From Bacteroidia bacterium (GTDB lineage Bacteria > Bacteroidota > Bacteroidia > SXHM01): a stretch of 64,000 nucleotides of DNA. Made by a program: the position numbers and the translations under genes. Positions 36,561 to 46,200 of this stretch are shown piece by piece (the first letter of the stretch is position 1; each line of letters opens with the position of its first letter). The notes beneath the pieces were generated by a model. The model made no database searches and was not told where the DNA came from. It worked only from the letters and a program-made list of their open reading frames with translations. The DNA lies in the NCBI GenBank assembly GCA_022072225.1, contig JAJVIC010000002.1:265876-329875 (forward strand), written 5' to 3'.

Positions 36561-37757
36561 TTACTGGATTAGCAGTTTTCCGGTCTTCAGAATTCGGTCT
36601 TTTTCGGCTAACCGATACAGGTAAACTCCGGACGAAAGGTTGCTGATATCAATATTTGTAAACGCTGATGATAATTTTAAGAAATATACACTGCTTCCTG
36701 TAACATCAGTAATTTCAAATTCAGCTGTTGCTCCCTGATATTCTATTGTAAGTTGGTTTGAAGCAGGATTGGGATAAATATTTATTGCATTTTTGTTTTC
36801 AGCAGGTTCTGTTCCGGTAATAAGCTGCTCACCACATTCCCATTGAAACACTTCTTCACCGTTGTTTTCCCATTCGGTATAAACCTGCTTAAAGGTTTTC
36901 CATTGCGCTGCGCCCGATGCTACTATTACATTCATGCTGTCGGCAATCTCTCTGATCTTGTTGTAAAAAGCAATGTTGGTTAAATCGCCCTGACTGAAGA
37001 AAACAGTCTGAAAGTATATTCCGGTATCGGGATAGGCTCCGCTTTGTACATTATTAATAACATCATGCAACAAGCTTACAAAATAGGCTACCGTTGAGGT
37101 GTCGCGTATTTTCATTTCGCAGCCAACACCAATATGATGAAGCGGACTGCCGGGGTTGTGTGTTAAATAATCAGAAGGACTTGCAGGATTCCAGAAGCCG
37201 TAATACTTTATGTCATCAACATGATTGGGAGTTCCGCCACCCATAAGGTATTCGGGCTGCCAGAAATGGTCAGGAAAAACAGAGCCGTATTGTCCGTACA
37301 CTAAGTTTGTCCAGATGTTTGTTCCGTTAAAATCGTTGTAAATGCTGCCGCCAATTACCTTGCTCTCGGGCAAACCGATTGAGTCTAAAAGCTTGGCAAC
37401 ATCGGGATACAGGTAAACCGATTCGTGTGCATGAGGATCCATTTCCACTCCTTTGTCTTCATACATCCAGCGAAGAATGTTTTTGTTATTCGTAGTGGGA
37501 AAGTAGGCTGTATCCTGCTCTATTACGTTGGTAAGATAAGTCCAGTCGCTCTGCATGTTCCATGTAATTCCGTTTGCTGCAAAGTAAGTGGCGAGGTTTA
37601 CCAGATAATTGCGGTTGTTGGAATAATAAAAAGGAGCATCCCAGCTTGATGTTTCTTCGTTGTGCGACAGAAAATCAAAATAAACAACAGGCTGTGCTTT
37701 TAATGTATGAAAGTTGGAAAGCAGGAAAGCGAGCAGGAGGGTGGCTGTAGTTTTCAT
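36561..37757 (-). CDS. T9SS type A cargo protein, possible polysaccharide-deacetylase-like fold
   Basis: 398 residues with signal peptide MKTTATLLLAFLLSNFHTLKA. The catalytic-looking part (residues 25-310) opens with VVYFDFLSHNEE and has MDPHAHESVYLYPDVAKLLDSIG and a late QTVFFSQGDLT, reminiscent of deacetylase-like barrels that bind metal through Asp/His, but the match is weak. The C terminus is a type A sorting domain (INIYPNPASNQLTIEY to RILKTGKLLIQ). It is secreted by T9SS. It is divergent from ribF; a GTCGTTTATCGA motif lies in the shared spacer. Confidence 0.7.
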   Translation of the reverse strand: MKTTATLLLAFLLSNFHTLKAQPVVYFDFLSHNEETSSWDAPFYYSNNRNYLVNLATYFAANGITWNMQSDWTYLTNVIEQDTAYFPTTNNKNILRWMYEDKGVEMDPHAHESVYLYPDVAKLLDSIGLPESKVIGGSIYNDFNGTNIWTNLVYGQYGSVFPDHFWQPEYLMGGGTPNHVDDIKYYGFWNPASPSDYLTHNPGSPLHHIGVGCEMKIRDTSTVAYFVSLLHDVINNVQSGAYPDTGIYFQTVFFSQGDLTNIAFYNKIREIADSMNVIVASGAAQWKTFKQVYTEWENNGEEVFQWECGEQLITGTEPAENKNAINIYPNPASNQLTIEYQGATAEFEITDVTGSSVYFLKLSSAFTNIDISNLSSGVYLYRLAEKDRILKTGKLLIQ

Positions 37758-37811
37758 AATTGTGGGTTTTGCAATTTTGACGCAAACAGATTCAAAAGGT
37801 TTGTTCCAAAT

Positions 37812-37823
37812 TCGATAAACGAC
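37812..37823 (-). promoter_or_regulatory. candidate operator GTCGTTTATCGA (minus strand)
   Basis: Copy of the recurring motif, 55 bp upstream of the T9SS gene at 37757. On the minus strand it is followed after 21 bp by TCTGTTTG, one change from TAnnTTTG. It also overlaps the upstream region of ribF on the other strand. Confidence 0.4.
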
Positions 37824-37832
37824 AATAAAAAG

Positions 37833-37840
37833 TAATTTTG
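37833..37840 (+). promoter_or_regulatory. -7 promoter element of ribF (TAATTTTG)
   Basis: Perfect TAnnTTTG 20 bp before the ribF ATG at 37861. Confidence 0.5.
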
Positions 37841-37860
37841 GCGGTTGTTATAAGAAAGCG

Positions 37861-38799
37861 ATGAAAGTTTATCACCATATAGATGAGTTTACGGGAAGCG
37901 GAAATGCCGTAGTAACAACCGGCACTTTTGACGGTGTGCATTCGGGACATCAGGTAATTATAAAAAGGCTGAATGAAATTGCGGCAAAAGAAAACGGTGA
38001 AAGCGTGTTGCTTACGTTTTATCCGCATCCGCGCATGGTGCTTTTTCCGGATGATATAGACCTCAAACTATTAACTACCCAGGAAGAAAAAATAAAACTT
38101 CTGGAAAAATACGGAGTGCAGCACTTGATTATTCACCCCTTTACCAAAGAGTTTTCGCGCCTGACATCCCTGCAATTTATTCGCGAAATACTGGTAAATA
38201 AAATAAAGACTAAAAAATTAGTGATTGGCTACGACCATCACTTTGGCCGTAACCGTGAGGGCAGCTTTGAGCATCTGAAAGAATCAGGACCTGTTTATGG
38301 TTTTTCGGTTGAAGAAATTCCGGCACAGGATGTTGACCACATAGCAGTGAGTTCAACTAAAATACGACAAGCCTTAACGGATGGAGATTTGAAAACCGCG
38401 CGCGAATTTCTTGGTCACGATTATACGCTTTCCGGAAAAGTTATTCATGGCGAAAAGAAAGGGCGCGAATTAGGTTATCCCACTGCCAATATTTCGGTAG
38501 AAAGTCGTTATAAATTGATTCCTTCCATTGGAATTTATGCAGTAAAAGCCGAGGTTGACGGTAATTTGTACAGAGGCATGTTATACATCGGCAACAGGCC
38601 AACGCTCAACGGAACATACCAAAGCATTGAAGTAAACCTGTTTGATTTTGATAAAGACATTTACGGAAAACTGGTAAGTGTTTATTTTATCAGCAGGATA
38701 CGCAATGATATTAAGTTTAATAACCTGCACGAATTGAAAGAACAACTGGCTGCCGATAAATTAATGGCAATACATTTGCTCAACCAATCAGAAAAATAA
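37861..38799 (+). CDS. ribF: bifunctional riboflavin kinase / FAD synthetase
   Basis: 312 residues, typical length. The N-terminal nucleotidyltransferase has GTFDGVHSGH (residues 21-30) and VIGYDHHFGRNREG, then ISSTKIR-type SSTKIRQAL; the C-terminal kinase has GRELGYPTANI and YIGNRPTLNGT. It phosphorylates riboflavin to FMN and adenylates FMN to FAD in the cytosol. It is followed after 5 bp by a leucine-rich repeat gene on the same strand. Confidence 0.96.
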   Translation: MKVYHHIDEFTGSGNAVVTTGTFDGVHSGHQVIIKRLNEIAAKENGESVLLTFYPHPRMVLFPDDIDLKLLTTQEEKIKLLEKYGVQHLIIHPFTKEFSRLTSLQFIREILVNKIKTKKLVIGYDHHFGRNREGSFEHLKESGPVYGFSVEEIPAQDVDHIAVSSTKIRQALTDGDLKTAREFLGHDYTLSGKVIHGEKKGRELGYPTANISVESRYKLIPSIGIYAVKAEVDGNLYRGMLYIGNRPTLNGTYQSIEVNLFDFDKDIYGKLVSVYFISRIRNDIKFNNLHELKEQLAADKLMAIHLLNQSEK

Positions 38800-38804
38800 T
38801 TGCG

Positions 38805-39410
38805 ATGAAATACATTCTCTGCCTCTTGCTTACTGTCTGTTGTCTGTTGCCCGCTGCAAATGCGCAACGCCTGCTCGATTCTATAGCACTTTCGCACGAA
38901 TACGAATACAAAAGCCTGCAGGAAGCTTTGGCTAATCCTGATAGTGTTCACAAACTTTCGCTGAAAAGACAAAAACTGACCACCATACCGCAGGAGGTTT
39001 ATTCATTGCCTTACTTACAAGAGTTGGATTTAACCAATAATAAAATAAAAGTTCTGCCTGCTGAAATTGCAAAACTGAAAAACCTCAGTTACCTGAATGT
39101 TTCAAAAAATTTGTTAGAAACTTTTCCGAAAGAAATGGCCGAGTTGACTGATCTTAAAACCCTTGTTGCCAGTCAAAACGAAGAGCTGTCTTCTTTTCCT
39201 GCCGAAATGAGTAAAATGGATAATCTTACTTACCTGGATATTTGGGGAACTTCCATCAGCGAATTTCCCAAGGAATGGAGCAAAATGAAAAATCTGAAAT
39301 GGATAGATCTGCGCACCATTAACATTACAAAAGATGAGCGCGCTGCTATTGAAGAGCTTTTTCCCGAAGCTAAAATTTATTTGTCGGAAGGTTGCAACTG
39401 CGGGCCTTAA
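38805..39410 (+). CDS. exported leucine-rich repeat protein
   Basis: 201 residues: signal peptide MKYILCLLLTVCCLLPAANA, then five or six leucine-rich repeats (PYLQELDLTNNKIKVLPAE, KNLSYLNVSKNLLETFPKE, DNLTYLDIWGTSISEFPKE and similar) and a short cysteine-bearing end GCNCGP. Such repeats form a curved binding surface. It probably acts in protein-protein contacts in the periplasm or at the surface. It is co-transcribed with ribF (5-bp gap) and followed by a terminator. Confidence 0.82.
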   Translation: MKYILCLLLTVCCLLPAANAQRLLDSIALSHEYEYKSLQEALANPDSVHKLSLKRQKLTTIPQEVYSLPYLQELDLTNNKIKVLPAEIAKLKNLSYLNVSKNLLETFPKEMAELTDLKTLVASQNEELSSFPAEMSKMDNLTYLDIWGTSISEFPKEWSKMKNLKWIDLRTINITKDERAAIEELFPEAKIYLSEGCNCGP

Positions 39411-39413
39411 AAC

Positions 39414-39445
39414 AAAAAAGGGGCGAAAGCCCCTTTTTTGTTTTT
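39414..39445. terminator. bidirectional terminator between LRR gene and T9SS gene
   Basis: Stem AAAAAGGGGC / GCCCCTTTTT with GAAA loop, convergent position between a plus-strand and a minus-strand gene. Confidence 0.85.
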
Positions 39446-39457
39446 GTTTATTCGTTG

Positions 39458-42406
39458 TTAGAAAATTGGAGCTTTGCTGATATAAATTCTTCCTGTTTGC
39501 TCTGTGTTTCCATTTTGCAGTTTTACAATGTAGATGCCATCTGCAAGTTCGGGAATACTAACAGCGCACCGACCTCCGGCCAACTGTACCTGCTGTGATG
39601 AAATAATGGTTTGACCTGCGCTGTTATACATCGAGAACTGTGAATTAGTACCTGAAATTACTTCGCCTTCAATAATTATCTGTCCGTTGCTTTCATAGAA
39701 CTTAACAGGTTTTTCATTTTCATTAACACTGGTAATCATTGGTGAGTTGAACACGATGGCGAACCTGTTTTCATCATTGTCGGAAGCTGTAAAATCATAC
39801 TGAAAGTTTTCAGTAATTTCGGTAATGGTTCCGGCATAAGCATCTTGCAGGTAAACAGGGTTTCCGTTTCCGAAACCAAGCAACTCAGCAGCGGTGATAG
39901 AGAAATTACCGGCAAGTGATTCGAAAATCAATGGAATTACTGTTTCGGTAGTGTAACCGGGTAAGACATTGATTGAAATATTCTCATTGCCAAGGCGCGA
40001 TGCCAGCATTGGAACAGTGGGCGACATGCTTTTAATTTTATAGGAGTCGTACACATCTAAATCCTGCGAACCGTTCAGGTCAAAGTAAACAACTGTTTCA
40101 TCCTGCTGTCCGTTGCTGTTAGTAACTTTTAAACGGATAAGTTCAGTAACTTCATCAGTTTTGTAAAAGGTAGTTGCAGAAGTTACACGCGAAGTTTGCA
40201 TAGCCGAAATCATAGGGAAGTAATCGTTTGCCACTACAAAGAATGCCTGAAAAGGGGCAATATAGCGCGTGCCTCCGTTTGTTCCAACAGTTCCATTGTA
40301 TGAGGTGAATTGTTCGGTAGCAGGATCCCACAGATAAATTGAATTGGTGATATGTTGTTTAACCCATCCGTTTGTAGCATTCCAGTCAATGGAAGAAGGG
40401 TAGGGGTTGCCTACTAAGTTCCAGCCATTGCCGCCCGAACCCGGGGTGTATGACAGGTTTTTAATGGGCGATACATGGTGTTTGTAAGTTCCGGTAATGT
40501 CAAGTGTAGTAGCTCCTGTAATTTTTGCTGCATAACCGTTGAAGTTCACAATTTGTGATGGTGCTCTGAGGCAATTGTAAGAGAACGGGCTGCCGCCTGC
40601 ACCGCCAGCCGATTCAAGAAAACTGAAGAAAGTGCCGTTGGGTGAAGAACCATAGCTGTTTGCAACTAAACTGAAATCATCTGCAAAACCGGAAAGCCCT
40701 GTATCAACAATGGTGTCGGTTTTTAGAGGCGAAGCAATCAAATGGTTGAATGGTGCAGCAGCAAAAGCAGGTGCAGCGGGTATGTAGCGTTCGGCTGTGA
40801 GCGTTCCCTCAAGGTCACCGTTTCCGGCACCTGAAATTTGTGCTATGCCTGATGCATTAGATTTTAATATAAAAGGGTTGCCGTAGGTGTACATTACTCC
40901 GTTGGTAAGCACTACAATTCCGGTAATGGTTTGTGTTCCTGAATTAACACCAACCATCATTGAGTTGTCAATTTCAAGATTTGCAAAGTTATTGTTACCT
41001 GTTATGTTTTGCGGGTTGGCACCGTTAAATACCACTGTTCCTGAACCTAAGTCAGCACTTCCGTTGTTTACCAAGTTACCTTTAATCTGCAATCTGCCGG
41101 CAATTCCGGTTGTTACAGAAGCACCCGAGTTGATGGTGAGATTTCTGCAAACAGCTCCGTCTGCATTTATATTTGGCTGGTAAGAAGTACCGGATAGTAT
41201 AGTGGCATCTGTATTTGCATCTGGCATACCACACCAGTTTGATGTAGTAAACCAATTATTGTCAGTACCACCTGTCCATGTTCCGGTTGTAGCCCATGTA
41301 ATTGTTCTTACAGAGGTAGGATTAGTTCCCGCACAGGAACCGCTTCCTGTTACAGTAAGAGTTAAGGTTCCGCTTCCGGCAACTGAAGAGGGTGTAAATG
41401 TTGGTGTAAGTGTATTTGCACCGGCAGAAATACTTCCTGAACCTGATGAAGGTGTATAGGTCCATGAAACTCCGCTATAAGTTCCCCCTGCTGATGCTCC
41501 GGTTACGTTGATATTGCTTAATCCTGTACATGATACTATGGCAGGTCCTGCATTTGCAGTTGGTGAGGTACCCCAACTGATTGTTCTTGTTGAGGTAGGA
41601 TTAGTTCCGGTGTATATTCCTGAACCGGTAACGGTAAGCGTAGCAGTAAATGAACCCGATGTGGTTGAAGGTGTAAACTGATAAGTAGCAGGATTGGTTC
41701 CGGTTCCACTCCATGTTCCGGAACCTGAACCTCCGCTCCAGGCGACAGCACTGTATCCGCCTGTTGCTGTTGCGCCTGTCATGGTAATGGCAGATGAACC
41801 TGTGCATCCGTCAATATCAGAACCGGCATTGGCTGTTGGTGGAGGCACAACTACTGTTCCGTAAAGTTTAACTTCATCCACATACATAGTTCCGCTTGAT
41901 GCATTTTGAGCTTTCCAACCATATATTCTGAAAGTAACAGTACCACCTGCTGATGTGGTGATATCTGTAAAATTCCATGATTCGTTGCTTGGGCTGTCTT
42001 CAGGAAAAAAGTCGAAGGTATTTGTTGTGAAGTCGCCTGAAAAATTGTGTGCTATTCTGCCTTTTTCCGGTCCGTGATTGTTTTTGTCGTGTGTGAAATC
42101 TATTTTAGTAAGATTCAAAACATATCCGGGGTTTGCTGTAACACTGAATTCTAAATAATATGAAGTGTTGATTGAAGTTGAAGCCGTCCAACCTTTACTG
42201 TTCATAACATTTGCTTCGTTCTGACAGCTTACTGTATTTCTGCTGAAAGCGCTAAATGATGCGTTTGCAGGCTGCGAAGTTACGGTCAGTATTGGACTTG
42301 AGCAGCTGTTTCCATTAGTATGGCTAAACGAAAATGTTCCTAATTGAGCAAAGGAATTTAAGGCTAGCGTTATTCCGGCAGTGATAGAAAGTAGTTGTTT
42401 TTTCAT
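39458..42406 (-). CDS. large T9SS type A surface protein
   Basis: 982 residues with signal peptide MKKQLLSITAGITLALNSFA. The first about 180 residues look like a carbohydrate-binding-type beta-sandwich (YYLEFSVTANPGYVLNLTKIDF to TMYVDEVKLYGTV). Serine/glycine-rich PKD/Ig-like repeats follow (PTANAGSDIDGCTG and relatives), then a beta-solenoid-like stretch (GVVCRNLTINSGASV region), and a type A sorting domain (KFYESNGQIIIEG to GNTEQTGRIYISK). It is probably an adhesin or matrix protein. A GTCGTTTGTCGA motif lies 60 bp upstream. Confidence 0.82.
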   Translation of the reverse strand: MKKQLLSITAGITLALNSFAQLGTFSFSHTNGNSCSSPILTVTSQPANASFSAFSRNTVSCQNEANVMNSKGWTASTSINTSYYLEFSVTANPGYVLNLTKIDFTHDKNNHGPEKGRIAHNFSGDFTTNTFDFFPEDSPSNESWNFTDITTSAGGTVTFRIYGWKAQNASSGTMYVDEVKLYGTVVVPPPTANAGSDIDGCTGSSAITMTGATATGGYSAVAWSGGSGSGTWSGTGTNPATYQFTPSTTSGSFTATLTVTGSGIYTGTNPTSTRTISWGTSPTANAGPAIVSCTGLSNINVTGASAGGTYSGVSWTYTPSSGSGSISAGANTLTPTFTPSSVAGSGTLTLTVTGSGSCAGTNPTSVRTITWATTGTWTGGTDNNWFTTSNWCGMPDANTDATILSGTSYQPNINADGAVCRNLTINSGASVTTGIAGRLQIKGNLVNNGSADLGSGTVVFNGANPQNITGNNNFANLEIDNSMMVGVNSGTQTITGIVVLTNGVMYTYGNPFILKSNASGIAQISGAGNGDLEGTLTAERYIPAAPAFAAAPFNHLIASPLKTDTIVDTGLSGFADDFSLVANSYGSSPNGTFFSFLESAGGAGGSPFSYNCLRAPSQIVNFNGYAAKITGATTLDITGTYKHHVSPIKNLSYTPGSGGNGWNLVGNPYPSSIDWNATNGWVKQHITNSIYLWDPATEQFTSYNGTVGTNGGTRYIAPFQAFFVVANDYFPMISAMQTSRVTSATTFYKTDEVTELIRLKVTNSNGQQDETVVYFDLNGSQDLDVYDSYKIKSMSPTVPMLASRLGNENISINVLPGYTTETVIPLIFESLAGNFSITAAELLGFGNGNPVYLQDAYAGTITEITENFQYDFTASDNDENRFAIVFNSPMITSVNENEKPVKFYESNGQIIIEGEVISGTNSQFSMYNSAGQTIISSQQVQLAGGRCAVSIPELADGIYIVKLQNGNTEQTGRIYISKAPIF

Positions 42407-42465
42407 ATAGCGTTTGAGGTTTTGTGTTCCCTAAACGCAACGTATTAAAACAAGGTTGAAAAATA

Positions 42466-42477
42466 TCGACAAACGAC
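42466..42477 (-). promoter_or_regulatory. candidate operator GTCGTTTGTCGA (minus strand)
   Basis: Copy of the recurring motif, 60 bp upstream of the T9SS gene start at 42406. After 21 bp comes TACGTTGC, a near match to TAnnTTTG, the same spacing as at 37812-37823. Confidence 0.4.
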
Positions 42478-42630
42478 AGGGTTGTGTTTTTACGGTGTAA
42501 GAGATTCTTGAGCATTTAAACGTTACTTAGTCCAATGTTTCAATTATAGATATCGAATCTACGTTTCTAAAATTTGCTGTTTTTACAATAGGCCTTTCTG
42601 TTGCAGATTTCTGTTGCAGAACCCCTGAAA

Positions 42631-42966
42631 CCCCAGCAAAATGGGCTTTTTTTATATCGAAGGTTACGGGCTATTGAACCAAAGAAGGCTCTTCGTCTTA
42701 ATAGGTCATGTCGTATTGAAGCAAAGAGCCTTCTTTGCCTTGATAGCTTACATGGCATTGAAGCGGAGAATCTTGACCGCTTCAATAGCTTGTGAGACAT
42801 TGAACCAAAGAAGCTTCACCACCTTAATAGGTCGCGCCACATTGAAGTAAAGAGCTTTCTTTGCCTCAATAGGTCGCGAGGATGCGTAGCAAAGAAGAAA
42901 ATTGGTTTATTTAGGTCGCGACCTATTGAACCAAATAAACTTTTCGGATTAAGTAAACTGCCAACA
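42631..42966. repeat. tandem array 3: about eight 42-bp units, no partner gene
   Basis: ATTGAA anchors lie at 42673, 42715, 42757, 42799, 42841, (decayed at 42883) and 42925, all exactly 42 bp apart; one decayed unit precedes them at 42631. Each unit carries near-palindromes such as CCTATTGAA...TTAATAGG and AAAGA...TCTTT, and the junction reads GGTCGCGACC. Two plus-strand frames and one minus-strand frame are open through the core, so no single frame is selected. The 853-bp spacer 42407-43259 holds no convincing gene. Confidence 0.9.
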
Positions 42967-43259
42967 TTCATGGCTACTGATGTTAATCACCTCAGAGGCA
43001 GATCAATCTTATTGTTCGCGCTAATTGTTTTGTTACCCTCAGCAATACAAACCTAATCATATTACAGAAACCGATAGCACCAATACAGGGATATTAGTTG
43101 AAATTATCAGTCTTGACTGGTAGCTTAGCGAAGTTTTATTGCGCTACACAATATCTTATTCAGCATATCCATTTATAGTACGGTAAACAGAACCTACTGT
43201 AAATAATTGTTTTTCCATTTTCAATCGTATCTTCACCCCTCATTTTCAAACACCTGAAC

Positions 43260-46200
43260 TTGCTACGCATTCGTTTAAGCCGCATATTCATTCTTGGTTC
43301 CTGCCTCCTGCTTCCTGCCACTCTCTTCGCTCAGGAACTCTGCAACAACGGCCTCGATGACGACAACGATGGCTTCACCGATTGCTACGACAGCGACTGC
43401 GCTCAGCAGGCCAACTGCAACGGCTTTTTCTACGGCTATCCCGTTTATCATTGCGATATGCAGCCTCCTGTTGGTACGTTTGGTCTTGCACTTGAGTGGC
43501 AAAGTGCACTTAGTGTCAGCACCCGTAGCACCGCCTTTGTAGGCGATGTTGATAATGACGGCACCCCCGAAGTAATTGCCCACAGCCTCAATGCCAACCA
43601 GCTTTATATCCTCAACGGAACAACGGGCGCGGTAGAAGTAACCATTAACTGCCCCGCCATCAGCGACTATTCCGATGCCATTACCGTAGCCGATACCGAC
43701 AACGATGGCTTTGGCGAAATCTACGTCATTGATGCCAATAACTTTCTCCGCTGTTTCGAGCATACAGGCGCTGCCAAGGCAGGATTTACTCCCCCCAACA
43801 CCGGTGAGTTCGAGGGCAGCCCCGGCATATCCGACTTCAATGCCGATAACAATCCCGAAGTATATTTCGGCAACCGTATTTACCATTCGCAAACAGGCGC
43901 ACTCATTGCCTCGGGCGGTGCAGGCAGCAAAGGCGTAAACCCTGCTGCCGTTGCCTGGCATTCCGTTGCCGGTGATGTATTGCCTGCCGTTCCCGGCCTC
44001 GAATTGGTTTGCGGAAACACCGTATATGTGGTAAACATTGGCGCATCCTCCGTTATTCCCCAACCCAATAACCTGGGCGCTCTGCCCGATGGCTTCACCT
44101 CCCTTGCCGATATGGACATGGATGGTTTGCTCGATGTAGTGGTAACTTCCAATGGCGATGTCTGGTGCTGGAATCCCGTTTCAGGAAATCAGATTGGCAA
44201 CACTTTTATTATCCCCGGAACAGGCACAGGTGGCCGCCCCAACATTGCCGATTACGATAACGATGGTCAGCCCGAAATAGGAGTGGGCGGCAACAACCGT
44301 TATGTAGTGGTTGATTTTAACATCGGCACCTCCACCTTCTCTCAGCTTTGGGTAAACAATACTGTTGATGGCTCGCAAATGACCACCGGCTCAGCCTTCG
44401 ACTTTGAAGGCGATGGAATTACCGAAGTAGTTTACCGCGATGAAAATGTATTGTATGTATATGACGGAGCAACCGGAGCAGTAAAAGCTTCCATACCCTG
44501 TGGCTCGGCAACGCGCACCGAATATCCCACTGTAGCCGATGTAGATGGCGATGGTACCGCCAACATCATCTGCAACTGCGATGCAGCTAATCAGGGCGGC
44601 ACCGGCAAAGTGCGTGTCTATAGCAGCGCAGGCATTCCATGGGTCGATAGCCGCTCGGTAATGAACCAGCATGCCTATTCTGTTTGCAACATCAATGATG
44701 ATTTATCAGTTCCCATTCTTCCCCAAAGCAATACCGCAGTTCCCGAACTCAACCGCTTTATCTCGCAGGTTCCCCTCTACGACCGCAACTGGAATCCGCA
44801 GTTTATTCCCGTCCCCGACCTAACCATTACCATTGATACCGTTGAAGTCTGCAATGCCCAAAACTATGTGGATGTAACGGTGACAGTGTGCAACATCGGC
44901 AGCGATAATGTAGACAGCATTATCCCCATTTCATTCTACGATGGCAATCCGCTGGCAGGCGGCACGCACATTGCTACCGGAAATTTCACATCCTATCCGG
45001 TTGATACGCCCCTCTGCGTTACCATGACCTTTCCCGTAAACTGGAGCCAGACCGCCTTCGACCTCTACGCAGTGGTAAACGACCTTGGCAACGCAGCCCC
45101 TGCCTTAGCTCCCGAGTGTGTCTATACCGAATGTGATTCTACCAACAATATGAACACTTATTATGTAGAGCCTTACACCATGGTAACCACTATGAGCGGC
45201 CTTGATCCAGACTATTGTCCCGTAAACATTCAGGTTCCCCTCACGGGAAACCCTGCAGGAGGCACCTTCTCAGGTCCCGGAGTAAACGGAAATAATTTCA
45301 ACCCTTCCGTTGCCGGTGAAGGTGTGCACGATATTGTTTATACCTATATGCACGGTGTTTGTCCCTTTGCCATTTCGCAGGAAGTTACCGTGTTTGCTTT
45401 GCCCGTGGTGGATTTCACCGCTAATACCGTTTGCGCGGGAAGCGTTACCAACTTTATGGATATGAGTACCGTCAACAATAGTTTCATCTCGCTCTGGGAC
45501 TGGAACTTTGGCGACAACAGCGCACACACCGTTGACCAGAATACCTCACACATCTATAATGCAGGAAATGTTTATAACGTAACACTCACTGCTACTTCTG
45601 ATGAAGGCTGCGTTAATTCAGCAATAGAACAGGTGCGCGTTCATGTAAACCCCATTGCAGATTTCACTGCTACCAATTCCTGTTTTAATGATACCAGCAC
45701 GTTTACCGATAATTCTTCTATTCCTTCGGGCACCATCGTAGACTGGACATGGTCGTTTGGCAACGGAGTATTCGGCTACTCGCAGGATACTATTTACGTC
45801 TATCCCGCTGCTGCAACCTACACCGCAGGCATTCAGGTCACCAGCGACAGCGGCTGTGTGGATACCCACACCGAAACTGTTATCGTTTCCCATCTTCCTG
45901 TTGCCGCTTTCAGCTTTGATGATATTTGCTTGAGCGATGAGGCTGACTTCATAGACGAGTCAACCATCCTCTCCGGAACTATTGACCAATGGCAATGGGA
46001 TTTTAATGACGGAACCACTTCAACTGACCCGAATCCTTTACCACACAGCTTCCCTGATTGGGGCGCATTTGATGTTACGCTCATAGTTACCGCAGGCGGC
46101 TTTTGCAGTGATACGCTTACGCAGATGATTGCAGTTTATCCCATGCCTGAACCCATCTTTTCTGCAACAACAGAATGCTTGGGAACGCCAACCGTTTTCT

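Noticed and set aside
42567-42850. Three overlapping open frames through array 3, with 14-residue periodicity
   Set aside because: Different frames on both strands are open at once, which follows from the 42-bp period. None has a promoter or a start context.
42970-43056. 28-codon frame with a membrane-like end (MATDVNHLRGRSILLFALIV)
   Set aside because: Could be a remnant signal peptide, but there is no promoter, no continuation and no homologue I can recall.
43275-44063. 262-codon minus-strand frame opposite the giant type B protein
   Set aside because: Shadow of the C-rich coding strand; glycine/valine-rich with no domain, while the plus strand has clear FG-GAP-like motifs.
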